From an uncultured Armatimonadota bacterium (GTDB taxonomy: Bacteria; Armatimonadota; Fimbriimonadia; Fimbriimonadales; Fimbriimonadaceae), in NCBI GenBank assembly GCA_903904815.1, contig CAIVDU010000004.1:40179-104178 (forward strand): DNA of 64,000 nt, written 5' to 3'. Both the position numbers and the translations under genes were made by a program. This document shows positions 53,719-62,082 of this stretch, in pieces (position 1 is the first letter of the stretch; every line of letters starts with the position of its first letter). The notes below the pieces were generated by a model. That model did no database searches, was not told where the DNA came from, and saw only the letters and a list, made by a program, of their open reading frames with translations.

Positions 53719-54407
53719 TCACCCGCAAAGTCGAGTGGATTAACGCTACTGGCCGGTTGGACCGGGCCACTGAAGCCCGTGGCGTTGCCAGGTGTGGCAT
53801 AGGAGGGTAAGCCGCCTCCCGGGGCGGCGCTAGCTTTTCCCATCATCCCTCCGGAGTAGGCGCTCGCCACATTGCCGGCAATCCCCGACAAGTAGCCCAT
53901 CAACCCCTGACCGACCTGGACTTGGGGCTGGTTGTAGATGTTGCCCGTCAGGCTCCCAATCCCTTGAAAGTCCGGCGACTGAGATTGCAGACCTCCCAGG
54001 TACGTTTGGTAAGCGCTCGCCATCCCCTGGGGAGAGTTGATCTGCTGCGAATATTCGCTCGTCGACCGGTTGGCTCCGTTATAGGCGCTCAACTGGTAAG
54101 CCTGAGAGAGCGCCGAATTTCCCGCGAACTGTCCGGGAGTCTGTGCCGCCGCCGTTTGCGCCTGGCCTCTAGCGTTTTGGGCATAGGCGTTGACCATGCC
54201 GTTTCGGCCCGCCTGAGTCGTGAAGGCTCCGAGACCCTGAACCGCACCTTGAGCTTGTAGCTGTTGCTGCTTCTGAAAAGCAATCTGGTTTTGCACGTAG
54301 GGCGCGTAAGCATTCAGGAGGTTGGTTGACTGACCGCTGGCCGCGTGCTGTTGGTCCTCCTGAGCGTTCCTAGCGCTTTGACCCGGTGCTGCAAAGATAT
54401 TCGACAT
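53715..54407 (-). CDS. phage virion protein, Gln/Ala-rich, 230 residues
   Basis: Gln, Ala, Asn and Tyr make up a large part (AYAPYVQNQIAFQKQQQLQA, QAQTAAAQTPGQFAGNSAL). It looks like a small internal-virion or tail-lumen protein. It overlaps the next gene by 4 nt and starts directly behind the acetyltransferase-like gene (no intervening base). Confidence 0.6.
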   Translation of the reverse strand: MSNIFAAPGQSARNAQEDQQHAASGQSTNLLNAYAPYVQNQIAFQKQQQLQAQGAVQGLGAFTTQAGRNGMVNAYAQNARGQAQTAAAQTPGQFAGNSALSQAYQLSAYNGANRSTSEYSQQINSPQGMASAYQTYLGGLQSQSPDFQGIGSLTGNIYNQPQVQVGQGLMGYLSGIAGNVASAYSGGMMGKASAAPGGGLPSYATPGNATGFSGPVQPASSVNPLDFAGE

Positions 54408-54776
54408 TCAAGCCTCCAATTCCAAAACGTGAGAGATGATTCGGGCTCGCCCCTTTCGCGTCAGGGCCAGCAGCGTCGGATTGTCGACGTCGACGACGAA
54501 CGTGATCGCAGGTTCGCCACATAGGCGAGCCAGACGGCGAAGCTCCTGAACCAAGGCCGGAAAAGCGGACGGGTGCTCAGGGTCGCAAAATGCCGAATGG
54601 GCGAAGAAGCCACTCGACCGGTTCCACCCGATCCAGCCCACTACCCGGCCGTTCTCTTCTGCGATCACTCCGCATTGAGAGGAATCAGAGAAGTACTCGA
54701 GCAGTTCTGCTTCGGTCATCGTCCGCGTGTTCATCGGCAGGATCGTTGTTGCCGGCGGCACAAATCGGCAATACAC
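54408..54776 (-). CDS. GNAT-like acetyltransferase-type phage protein
   Basis: 122 residues. The GNAT fold pieces are GVIAEENGRVVGWIGWNRSS (strands 2-4), FPALVQELRRLARLCGE (helix 3) and ITFVVDVDNPTLLALTRKG. The acetyl-CoA loop R-x2-G-x-G/A is not clear, so activity is uncertain. GTG at 54776 is the usual start; ATG 54734 is possible. It lies inside the structural operon, adjacent to internal-virion genes, as small GNAT-fold proteins do in some podoviruses. Two forward genes interrupt the operon just upstream. Confidence 0.6.
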   Translation of the reverse strand: MYCRFVPPATTILPMNTRTMTEAELLEYFSDSSQCGVIAEENGRVVGWIGWNRSSGFFAHSAFCDPEHPSAFPALVQELRRLARLCGEPAITFVVDVDNPTLLALTRKGRARIISHVLELEA

Positions 54777-54813
54777 CTCTGCTGTCGGCGAGGCGCGTGA
54801 TAGAATTGCTGCG

Positions 54814-55470
54814 ATGCCAGGAGCCCCACGGAGATCCTTCCAATTTCCGAAGAAGAGCCAATTGTTCTTGTGGCTTTCGGCATTTTTGTTTCTCCTCCTC
54901 GTCTGGCCTACGCCCTATGAGTATTTCCGCCGGACTTCTGATCTTTACAGGATCAATAGATTCACGGGTGTGAAAGAATTCGCTTCTTCAAGCGGTTGGA
55001 AGACAGAGGGGACCCACGCAGAAGTTAAGCAGGCATCCTCGAATCCGCTAGGCACCCGGCCCGCCGTGGTTAACCTTCCCGACAAGACCTTCGGCACCAT
55101 GCGTCAATCCTGCAGGATCGAATTCGACAACTTGAGCGCAGTGCTTCGCGCAAAGGTTTCTGCCGTCGAAACTGATCCTTTGCATCACACGGCTTTTGGC
55201 GGGAGCGAGTATCGAATTCACTTTGATAATGCATCAAGAGAAAAGATTGAATCCGTTCCCAACAATCTTTTTGACCCTTCGCGAAGCCACCCGACCATAT
55301 CGTTTGTGGATGGCAACGGATTTACACTGCGCACAGTTGATGCGCCGAAAATGGATTGGCACTTGACCGGGAATATCACGCAAAGACCAACATGTGCCAC
55401 TGAATTTGAGTTTGAAGTGCCGATGGCTGCTGCGGAATTCCAGAGAATCAAAGACTGGCACGGCTTTTAA
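54814..55470 (+). CDS. hypothetical membrane-anchored protein (cargo gene)
   Basis: 218 residues from ATG at 54814. One N-terminal membrane segment (LFLWLSAFLFLLLVWPTPY) preceded by basic residues, then a soluble domain of about 180 residues without a recognised family (RIEFDNLSAVLRAKVSAVET). TAGAAT (54801-54806) ends 7 nt before the ATG. The gene runs against the virion operon and has its own promoter, the mark of a moron. Role unknown. Confidence 0.6.
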   Translation: MPGAPRRSFQFPKKSQLFLWLSAFLFLLLVWPTPYEYFRRTSDLYRINRFTGVKEFASSSGWKTEGTHAEVKQASSNPLGTRPAVVNLPDKTFGTMRQSCRIEFDNLSAVLRAKVSAVETDPLHHTAFGGSEYRIHFDNASREKIESVPNNLFDPSRSHPTISFVDGNGFTLRTVDAPKMDWHLTGNITQRPTCATEFEFEVPMAAAEFQRIKDWHGF

Positions 55471-55552
55471 ATGTCCCTGATTTTCCAGCTTTAGGAAAGC
55501 CACAGTTCATCCTCCGTACTCTCGAACTTGTATCCGTGTGTACAATAGTTGT

Positions 55553-56023
55553 ATGCGTGCCGCTCACACGATCCTCCTTGCGTCAGTCCTTCTCGCCGGT
55601 TGCGGCGGAGGAGGTGGCGTCTCGTCCGCCATCAGCGGGGACAACACAGCGATGTATCCAACCGTAACCACAACCTACAGCGGCACCCTTAAAAGCCCCA
55701 CCGGCATCACCGAAGGCACCGTCACTCTCACCACCAACCCCGATCACTCTTTCACGATGTCCTCGGATGTTGCCCCAGAGTTCAACGTCTCCGGCACGTT
55801 CACCAATCCGGGAGCCGCTCCTTCCTGGACCATGTACTTCACCTACACCCCGACCAGCACTGGAGAATGGCTTCACCAAGGACAAACCGTGACCGGCGGC
55901 GTCACCTACACCGGAAGCGGCAATATCACGTTCGGGACCACCGACATTAGCGGAAGCTTCGGAATCCTAAACCCTGGTGTGCTCTCCTACACAGGAGCGA
56001 CGGTAAACGCGTCCAAGACTTAG
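55553..56023 (+). CDS. lipoprotein cargo gene (paralogue of the one at 43.4 kb)
   Basis: 156 residues: signal with lipobox (LLASVLLAGCGGGGG), then a beta-rich domain with TVTTTYSGTLKSPTGITEGT, HSFTMSSDVAPEFNVSGTF and MYFTYTPTSTGEWLHQGQTV, matching the domain plan of the 43371 lipoprotein. TACAAT (55541-55546) ends 6 nt before ATG at 55553. It runs against the virion operon; its last 4 nt overlap the stop of the next reverse gene. Expressed from the prophage, it may alter the cell surface. Confidence 0.65.
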   Translation: MRAAHTILLASVLLAGCGGGGGVSSAISGDNTAMYPTVTTTYSGTLKSPTGITEGTVTLTTNPDHSFTMSSDVAPEFNVSGTFTNPGAAPSWTMYFTYTPTSTGEWLHQGQTVTGGVTYTGSGNITFGTTDISGSFGILNPGVLSYTGATVNASKT

Positions 56024-56514
56024 GCCCAGGCCACGATCGAAAGCGAGAGAGTCGAATAGGAACCATTCTGGATCTGGTACTGAATGGTTCCGCTCGGACC
56101 CACCGGGACCCAAACATTGATCGCCGCGTTTCCCGAATAGGTGCCGGAAACAGATCGATACCGGCAAGCAACGAATACCGCACCCCCGGCATCGCTTCGG
56201 AAGTCCAACTCAACGTCTGCATTGTCTGGAGTTGAGAAGTACGCATATCCAGAAATCAGGATCCACAGTGCCGACTGTGGCACGGTCGATCCGATCGATA
56301 AGGGGGTCCATGAAGTCAGAACACCATGAACCCCCGCCATAGGTGTCGCATTCCGAATCTGGTTCCACCCCGGCCCAGCGGCCGCCGTCGCCGACCCCGA
56401 CGTCGAAGACTTCGACGCATTCAGCGCCATCTGCTGAGCCTTCAGCGCGTTCTGGTTCGCCTGCTGGGTCTTCTGAGCAAGCGCCGTGAGGTTTCCAAGG
56501 ACTTCAGGGGTCAT
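56020..56514 (-). CDS. phage structural protein, 164 residues
   Basis: From ATG at 56514, which overlaps the stop of the upstream 917-residue gene (ATGA). Residues 1-50 are helical, Gln/Asn/Ala-rich (LTALAQKTQQANQNALKAQQ); the rest is beta-rich (ALWILISGYAYFSTPDNADV), perhaps a host-binding or receptor-end domain. The upstream in-frame part to 56613 lies inside the neighbour and is rejected. Confidence 0.55.
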   Translation of the reverse strand: MTPEVLGNLTALAQKTQQANQNALKAQQMALNASKSSTSGSATAAAGPGWNQIRNATPMAGVHGVLTSWTPLSIGSTVPQSALWILISGYAYFSTPDNADVELDFRSDAGGAVFVACRYRSVSGTYSGNAAINVWVPVGPSGTIQYQIQNGSYSTLSLSIVAWA

Positions 56515-59264
56515 AGCATGTCCGCTCCTGGCGAGGCCGGTTTCTGCTCCTGGACGATCGCAAAGATCCGCGACCCCGGAGTCATCGAGAGCGGCCCGAG
56601 GGTGATCTGGCAAGTCAGCCCAGACATGCCGGCCGGAGCGGTATTCCCGTCGGCCGCCAGCGTCTTACTGTCCCAGCGGAACACTTGGCCACCCGAAACG
56701 CTCGTCGACATATCGATCGACGAAGCCTCCGAATTCGCCGTCCCATACTGCATCCCGCCCGCAATCAGCGCCTTGGAAACCGCGAGCGTCTGCCCCGCCT
56801 GGACATCCGCCACAAGGCCCACCCGACCAAAGAACGTCTTCCCAAACCCGCCCGGGTTCATCGCGCAGGTCGAAACCTTCGCCGCTACCGCCGTGCTCGA
56901 GCTGAGGTTTTCCCAGTCGTAGCATTGCCGATCGCTCGATTGGCAATAGACCTTCTTTAGTCCGCCGACCACCGTAGGGCAGATGTCTTCCACCGTGCAC
57001 GCTCCCGCCGTCGGAGTGTCCTGAACCCAAGACCCGATGGTCTCATCCCACACCAACATCAGCGTGTTGGTCGTCCCCAGCGGAGCCGAATAGGCAAAGT
57101 AGTAACGATCGTAAACTGCGCACCCAACCGCGCTCGAGACCCTGTTCGAAGGAATCGCGCGGAGCTGGTCGTCCACCACCCTCTTGGAGATCGGCACCAT
57201 CAGCTCATAGCTGTTCACGTTCTGATAGAAGTAGAACGAACTCTTCCCGTAGCCGAACTTCCGAATCTGATAGTTGTCATCCAGGAAGAAGATCGAGTCC
57301 TGATACGTCGCCACCGATCCCGGAGCCGAGCACCCCACCGAAGCCAGCAACGACGGCGAAGACAGCGATTGCCCGTCTGTCCCCTGGATGGAGTAGGTCG
57401 ATTTGTCCGTGAACAGATACACGCTGTTCGTCCCCAACGCCGAGGCTCCCGTCACCGCGAACTGAGCGCACTTCTCCGTGTTGGGCAGCGAGACGTAACC
57501 TCCACTCGAAGACCGCGCCACCCCACCTTCCACGTCGAGAATCAGGCGATATCGGAACGGGTACCCGTATTCCGAAAACCAATACTTCGAACCTGCCCCG
57601 GTGAAAGACCGACCGCTTCCCGCCGCCATGCAGGTCCCCGTAGGAAGGTTCGTCGCGTAGGCATCGGGCGATGTAAACGTGTCGACCGGCTGCGTCGTCA
57701 CCGGAACCTGAGCCGCCGCCGATGCCGACCACGAACCGGAATAGGTGGCGATCGTCGCGCTCTGCGCGAAGCCATAAACCTCACTCCCCGGCAACGACAG
57801 GTAGATGTTCAGGGTGTCCACCCCCGACGCATATTGCGCCGAGGCCTTCGCCGGAATGTAGTAGTTCAGATTGATCGAAGCGGAAGCCGGCAGATTCCCC
57901 GAGAACGAGGCGTCCATCCCGCACGCGTTGTACGTCGGAGTCGCCGTCGAGGTCGCCAAAACAACCCCCGCGCTCTCCGTCAGGCTTGCGCTGTTCTGAT
58001 AGGAAACGGCAAGGGAAGACCCAAAAGGAAAGCTCCCACTAGCGAACAGTCCATAAAGCTTGGTCGTCACCGCCCCGGTAGGTGGGGTCAATCCCGAAGG
58101 GATCGTAAGGCGGATCCCCTGCACGTAATAGGTGCCGGTCGGCATCGACCAAACAAAAACCGCCGCCGGATTAGTGCTCAAAGCCCCGTCCAGAGGAACC
58201 TCGATCGGTGGAGACCCAACCGTTCCCGCCGGATCATAAACCGTGAACCAGTTGTGCAGCGAATAGGAATCGTACGCTTCGATCTTGCAAGCAGCGATGA
58301 ACGCATCAGACCCCGCTGGGTAGTCCCACACCATGCAAAGCTGTTGGTTCGGGCTCGTGAAGTACGCGATGGCGCTACCCAAGAGCTGCGCATTGTCGCC
58401 GGCCGCAATCGCCGAATTGAAGGTCAAGACAAACGATCCCGCGGAATACGCGCTAAACACGACGTGCGCCCCGCTGTTGGTGGCCACCATCCCGGACCCG
58501 TTCACCGGCATCACCCAACCAGAAACCCCCGCCACGTTCGGCGCGATCGTCTCATAAGCCGTAGGCGCCGCGACGTTCTGGATCCGAAACACGTTGGCCG
58601 AGTTCACCGCTGCCGGACTGTATATCCTGGGATCATCCGCCCCGTTGTTGATGATCAGGTAGTCCGCGCTGCTGCCCGTCGGCCCCGTATTCGTAACCGA
58701 TTGGAAAGCGCAAAGCGCCCCCGAGTCCGTCAGCCGTGTATTCCCATAGGCTCCCGCCGTCGCCGTCTGCTCGGTGAACGAGTGCCCATCGGTGGAAGAG
58801 TAAAGCCGCACCTTCGCCCCGTCGTACCAAGCCGAAACCACATACTGCGCCCCGTTCAGATTCCCCGACCAAACTCCGCGAGCCGCCGCTCCTCCCGGAA
58901 GCGCCGGCGAGAATGTCGTCGCCGTGCCTCCGAAAAGTGTTGTCGGATACCGGGCCGTGATCACGTCGCTATCCGGACGCACGTTTTGCAAAAGTGAAAA
59001 CTCCCCCGGCTTCAAGGCCGTCGGATCAAGCGCCGAGACCATCCGAATCGGCATCCCCGGCCGGTAGATCGTCTCCACGTTGGGTGGATTGATCGTCTGC
59101 CACGCAAAAGCTTGGTTCCCCTTCGCCGCCTCCAACTCCCCGAACCGCCGCAAAGAACGGTCGGAGGGCAAGGTCGCCAACCCCTGGAATTCCGTGAAGC
59201 TAGGCTGCGGCTGAGCCGGAACCGGGTTATTCCCCAGCGCCTGGGCCAGAATCTGAGGGCTCAC
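56511..59264 (-). CDS. phage tail-tube/nozzle-like structural protein, 917 residues
   Basis: Beta-rich, with few Lys, many Ala/Gly/Ser/Thr/Tyr, no signal and no membrane segments. Segments such as FSLLQNVRPDSDVITARYPT, ADYLIINNGADDPRIYSPAA and RYRLILDVEGGVARSSSGGY, and the propeller-like repeats of the middle, resemble tail-tubular protein B (gp12-type) of T7-like phages, though I cannot align it safely. It overlaps the connector gene (stop/start 4 nt) and the next small protein likewise. Confidence 0.55.
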   Translation of the reverse strand: MSPQILAQALGNNPVPAQPQPSFTEFQGLATLPSDRSLRRFGELEAAKGNQAFAWQTINPPNVETIYRPGMPIRMVSALDPTALKPGEFSLLQNVRPDSDVITARYPTTLFGGTATTFSPALPGGAAARGVWSGNLNGAQYVVSAWYDGAKVRLYSSTDGHSFTEQTATAGAYGNTRLTDSGALCAFQSVTNTGPTGSSADYLIINNGADDPRIYSPAAVNSANVFRIQNVAAPTAYETIAPNVAGVSGWVMPVNGSGMVATNSGAHVVFSAYSAGSFVLTFNSAIAAGDNAQLLGSAIAYFTSPNQQLCMVWDYPAGSDAFIAACKIEAYDSYSLHNWFTVYDPAGTVGSPPIEVPLDGALSTNPAAVFVWSMPTGTYYVQGIRLTIPSGLTPPTGAVTTKLYGLFASGSFPFGSSLAVSYQNSASLTESAGVVLATSTATPTYNACGMDASFSGNLPASASINLNYYIPAKASAQYASGVDTLNIYLSLPGSEVYGFAQSATIATYSGSWSASAAAQVPVTTQPVDTFTSPDAYATNLPTGTCMAAGSGRSFTGAGSKYWFSEYGYPFRYRLILDVEGGVARSSSGGYVSLPNTEKCAQFAVTGASALGTNSVYLFTDKSTYSIQGTDGQSLSSPSLLASVGCSAPGSVATYQDSIFFLDDNYQIRKFGYGKSSFYFYQNVNSYELMVPISKRVVDDQLRAIPSNRVSSAVGCAVYDRYYFAYSAPLGTTNTLMLVWDETIGSWVQDTPTAGACTVEDICPTVVGGLKKVYCQSSDRQCYDWENLSSSTAVAAKVSTCAMNPGGFGKTFFGRVGLVADVQAGQTLAVSKALIAGGMQYGTANSEASSIDMSTSVSGGQVFRWDSKTLAADGNTAPAGMSGLTCQITLGPLSMTPGSRIFAIVQEQKPASPGADML

Positions 59265-59923
59265 CCCTTACTCCTCGAGTTCGCCACGTAAGGGTCGTCC
59301 TGCGAGCTATTCCGCGTTGCAACGTACAACTCTTGCGCCTTTAACTGGGACTGATAGCTCGAAAGATACGCCGCCGCTTCATCCTTACGGATCGCCTGCG
59401 CGACCATGAAACTCAGCCCCTCGACGTACACCTGAGAGCTGCTAAGCGTCGGAAGACAGGGGCTACCCAAAACCAGATCCGAAGCCTCCAGCTCCGATAT
59501 GTACATCTTTACCATCGGATAGCTACCCGAAGTAGACGCGTTCGGAATCGGGAAGAGTCCGATCACCTCACTGTTACCCGACTGCTGGTTGCTCGTCAAA
59601 TAGAACTGCGAAGGAACGCCCGTCTCTGCCCGCCATCCCGGTTCGACCTCGTTCAAAGTCTCTACGGTCGTCGCCTCGAGTTTGATCACCGTAGTCGCCG
59701 ACGTCCAATACTCCGCCTGAACCACCTGGAACACCGGCTCCACGATGTTGTATTCGGCCACTCCTGCCGTCACGTTCTGGGATAGCACGTCGCGCCGAAG
59801 CTCCGGAATCGTCGCCAAGATCTCCCGGTGGATCTGGTTGACCCAGACCAAACACGACGCGGATGGTGCGTCAGGAAACCGACGCTGAACGTCGGAGATG
59901 ACTTGCTGAATCGTGTAGCTCAT
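59261..59923 (-). CDS. head-tail connector/tail-adaptor-like protein
   Basis: 220 residues. It begins SYTIQQVISDVQRRFPDAPS and has WVNQIHREILATIPELRRDV, the helical start of adaptor proteins (gp4/gp11-like families); the middle is beta-rich and the end helical (MVAQAIRKDEAAAYLSSYQS). It shares the plan and the T(I/A)QQV.. start with the following gene. Likely part of the neck between portal and tail. Confidence 0.6.
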   Translation of the reverse strand: MSYTIQQVISDVQRRFPDAPSASCLVWVNQIHREILATIPELRRDVLSQNVTAGVAEYNIVEPVFQVVQAEYWTSATTVIKLEATTVETLNEVEPGWRAETGVPSQFYLTSNQQSGNSEVIGLFPIPNASTSGSYPMVKMYISELEASDLVLGSPCLPTLSSSQVYVEGLSFMVAQAIRKDEAAAYLSSYQSQLKAQELYVATRNSSQDDPYVANSRSKG

Positions 59924-59987
59924 AAGACTTCGTTTAGGCTAATGGGAGCGAGCGCCACTGGCCGCTCAGCTGGACGCCACGCCCCCA

Positions 59988-60638
59988 CTAGGCTCTCCGG
60001 ACTCTCTTCACGCGGAACGAAACCCGCGCCCGGTCCCGCCCTGTCCGGCCAAGGGTGTATTCGCGCAATCGGTGCATCTCCTTCTGAAACTTCGCTTCCC
60101 AATCGGTCGGAGCCGCCTTCGGGTCCTTATCTAAATCGGCCTGATGAATGCAGGCGTAATAGACCCACGCGAAACAAGAAGGTATGCCCGTCGGCAAGTT
60201 GGATTGAAGGGTTAAAGTAGTCGAAGGCGTGTAGAACAACTGCGCCACCGCCGGCGACCCAATCGAGGGCGAGGGAACGAATCCGATCATCCCGCCCCGC
60301 TCGTAGTAGCCCCAAGGTTGACCCGCCGACTGAAGCTGCCAGTTCGGCCCCCGATCCTCGAAAAGCGTGTCGACGTTGGTTGCCTTAAGCGGAATGTTTC
60401 CCGTCGACTGAACCCCGTTCGGCCAATACGCTGCATCCCAAATCGTGATCACGCTATCCGGCAAGCTGTATTCCTGCTGCCCCGCGACTAGCGAGATTGT
60501 CATGGTCTGGTCCGGAACCAGGTGCAGCTGGGAGCAAATGTAAACATGAGCTTCGTTGAGGAGCTGCATCCCCTCGATCGGGTCGACCTTCACCCGCTCC
60601 CGGATCTTCGCCAGAACCTGCTGAGCCGTGTAGGTCAT
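59988..60638 (-). CDS. second head-tail connector/adaptor-like protein
   Basis: 216 residues: MTYTAQQVLAKIRERVKVDP, then LLNEAHVYICSQLHLVPDQT, beta strands and a closing helical region (WVYYACIHQADLDKD). The same layout as the 59261 protein, including length, indicates duplication. It overlaps the gene before it by 4 nt. The C terminus is Arg-rich (RDRARVSFRVKRVRR), perhaps for DNA contact in the neck. Confidence 0.6.
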   Translation of the reverse strand: MTYTAQQVLAKIRERVKVDPIEGMQLLNEAHVYICSQLHLVPDQTMTISLVAGQQEYSLPDSVITIWDAAYWPNGVQSTGNIPLKATNVDTLFEDRGPNWQLQSAGQPWGYYERGGMIGFVPSPSIGSPAVAQLFYTPSTTLTLQSNLPTGIPSCFAWVYYACIHQADLDKDPKAAPTDWEAKFQKEMHRLREYTLGRTGRDRARVSFRVKRVRRA

Positions 60639-60955
60639 CGCCAGGCTCCCAAAATGTCGTCGTCCCCTTCAAATGTCCGAGGGGTTCCGCTTGTCCAGAA
60701 CTTGTCGCCTACCACCCGACCGTCCCCGTCGACCACCAGCCTCTCCTCCGGAAAGTAGTTGCCGCTGCGCTCACAGTAAGCACCAGGCTGACCGCGCCCT
60801 CGCCGGTTCACCACGTCCGACAGCGTCCCCGCATGAGAGTCCAAAAGCGGACTGTAAACCGTCGCCAACCCAAAGAACAGAGTCAAACTCCGCAGAGCCT
60901 GGTCCGGACTGCTCGCGTCGTAACTCATGGAGCCCGGGCAGATCACCACCATCAT
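60635..60955 (-). CDS. phage hypothetical protein, 106 residues
   Basis: A small protein with a helical front (SPDQALRSLTLFFGLATVYS) and a charged rear (YCERSGNYFPEERLVVDGDG). The single Cys and the Gly/Asp turn do not define a family. It overlaps both neighbours by 4 nt, so it is part of the head-to-neck set. Confidence 0.6.
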   Translation of the reverse strand: MMVVICPGSMSYDASSPDQALRSLTLFFGLATVYSPLLDSHAGTLSDVVNRRGRGQPGAYCERSGNYFPEERLVVDGDGRVVGDKFWTSGTPRTFEGDDDILGAWR

Positions 60956-61458
60956 GTCGCCTTGCTCCTCGTTCCGCTGGTCGCGTTTTGGGTGACCGTC
61001 GAGGTGAAGTGAACCGATCCGTCAGGGTTCAAAAGCTGAAGCTGGGCCCCGTTCTGATTCGCTCCGTTCAAAGCCATTCCGACAAAGAGATCGATCCAAA
61101 GCTGCTCAAATCGTAAAGGAGACTGCCCGTCCCATCGCCCGGTGAATTGGCCGAGGTTCAGTGTCGACAAAACGACGTCCGCCTCCATCGCCCCCGAGTT
61201 CGTTGCCGAGATCGCCACGCACACCTTGGAAGCCGTCATCTCGGTAGGCGTGAGGTCGAGCGTCACCCACCCGCTAGTCCCAATTTCTACCGGAGTGTTC
61301 GTGGTCGAACTGAAGGCCCCATCGTCTTTGGAGATCTTCGCCGCCAGCCCTGTTAGGCCCCCCGTTATGGGGTTGCCGGAGGTGATCGACTTCACGGCCG
61401 CGCCGAGGTTGTAGAGCTGACCTCGAATCGGGAAAGGCGTTGAATTGGCTGGTGTCAT
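60952..61458 (-). CDS. phage structural protein, 168 residues
   Basis: Beta-rich: QLYNLGAAVKSITSGNPITG, VEIGTSGWVTLDLTPTEMTA, SPLRFEQLWIDLFVGMALNG. It has no recognised family. Such Thr/Gly-rich proteins near the capsid gene are often head decoration or neck proteins. Overlaps its neighbours by 4 nt. Confidence 0.55.
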   Translation of the reverse strand: MTPANSTPFPIRGQLYNLGAAVKSITSGNPITGGLTGLAAKISKDDGAFSSTTNTPVEIGTSGWVTLDLTPTEMTASKVCVAISATNSGAMEADVVLSTLNLGQFTGRWDGQSPLRFEQLWIDLFVGMALNGANQNGAQLQLLNPDGSVHFTSTVTQNATSGTRSKAT

Positions 61459-62039
61459 AGACTCCTCATTCCGATTGATGGGATATACGAAACGGCCGGA
61501 GGCACGGCGTTGACGAAGCTGGTGTTAAAGCTTCCGGCAATCTGGTCGATGCTGATGCCGTTGGCCGCTTGGCCTCCGAGATAGCAACTCAGGGCAATCC
61601 CGAAGCTCGAAGTAATCGAGGATTTAGTGACGCCGAGCGTCGACAGGTCCGAGGATGTAAACGTGTGGGCCGCACTGGTAAGCGTGGTCGGATAGACCGT
61701 GCTCGTGTCGGCTCGGTTGATAGCCGTCAAAATCGTGCCCCCGACCACCAGGTACAGGAGCGCGTCCGTGTTTAGGTTCTCGCTTGGGCCGTTCGAGAAC
61801 CGATCAATGTTCACCGTGATCGAGGTCAGGACTTCGTTGGCCGCCCACGAGGGAATCGAGTTCGGTCCGGTGCCTTCAAGGTAAATGGATTGGGTTTGGC
61901 CCGCAATCGCGGAGATGTAGACCGCATACGCGCCGTCGATGAGTTGAGCATTGCCGGGATTGGTCCACAAGTGAGAGGAAAACGTGCCCACTGCCGCGTT
62001 GTTGACCCACGTCCCGAGCGTGAAATTGTAGCTAGGCAT
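61455..62039 (-). CDS. phage structural protein, 194 residues
   Basis: A beta-rich Ser/Thr/Asn/Gly-rich protein (FTLGTWVNNAAVGTFSSHLW, LTSITVNIDRFSNGPSENLN), like lectin-type or decoration folds. It is separated from the capsid-side gene by a hairpin (62049-62068), and overlaps the next gene by 4 nt. Function unassigned. Confidence 0.55.
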   Translation of the reverse strand: MPSYNFTLGTWVNNAAVGTFSSHLWTNPGNAQLIDGAYAVYISAIAGQTQSIYLEGTGPNSIPSWAANEVLTSITVNIDRFSNGPSENLNTDALLYLVVGGTILTAINRADTSTVYPTTLTSAAHTFTSSDLSTLGVTKSSITSSFGIALSCYLGGQAANGISIDQIAGSFNTSFVNAVPPAVSYIPSIGMRSL

Positions 62040-62048
62040 AAGCTTGTT

Positions 62049-62068
62049 GGGGAGGCCGAAACCTCCCC
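62049..62068 (-). terminator. hairpin behind the capsid-side genes
   Basis: Perfect 7-bp stem GGGGAGG/CCTCCCC with a six-base loop in the 43-nt gap after the 62083 gene. No T run follows, so it may attenuate or process the transcript, giving more capsid than tail mRNA. The surplus is inferred. Confidence 0.45.
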
Positions 62069-62082
62069 GGGTCTCTCAGAGC

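Noticed and set aside
57369..58997. Forward 542-codon open frame, very Arg-rich
   Set aside because: Antisense shadow of the 917-residue virion gene; the product is an Arg/His/Pro-rich composition artefact without a start signal.
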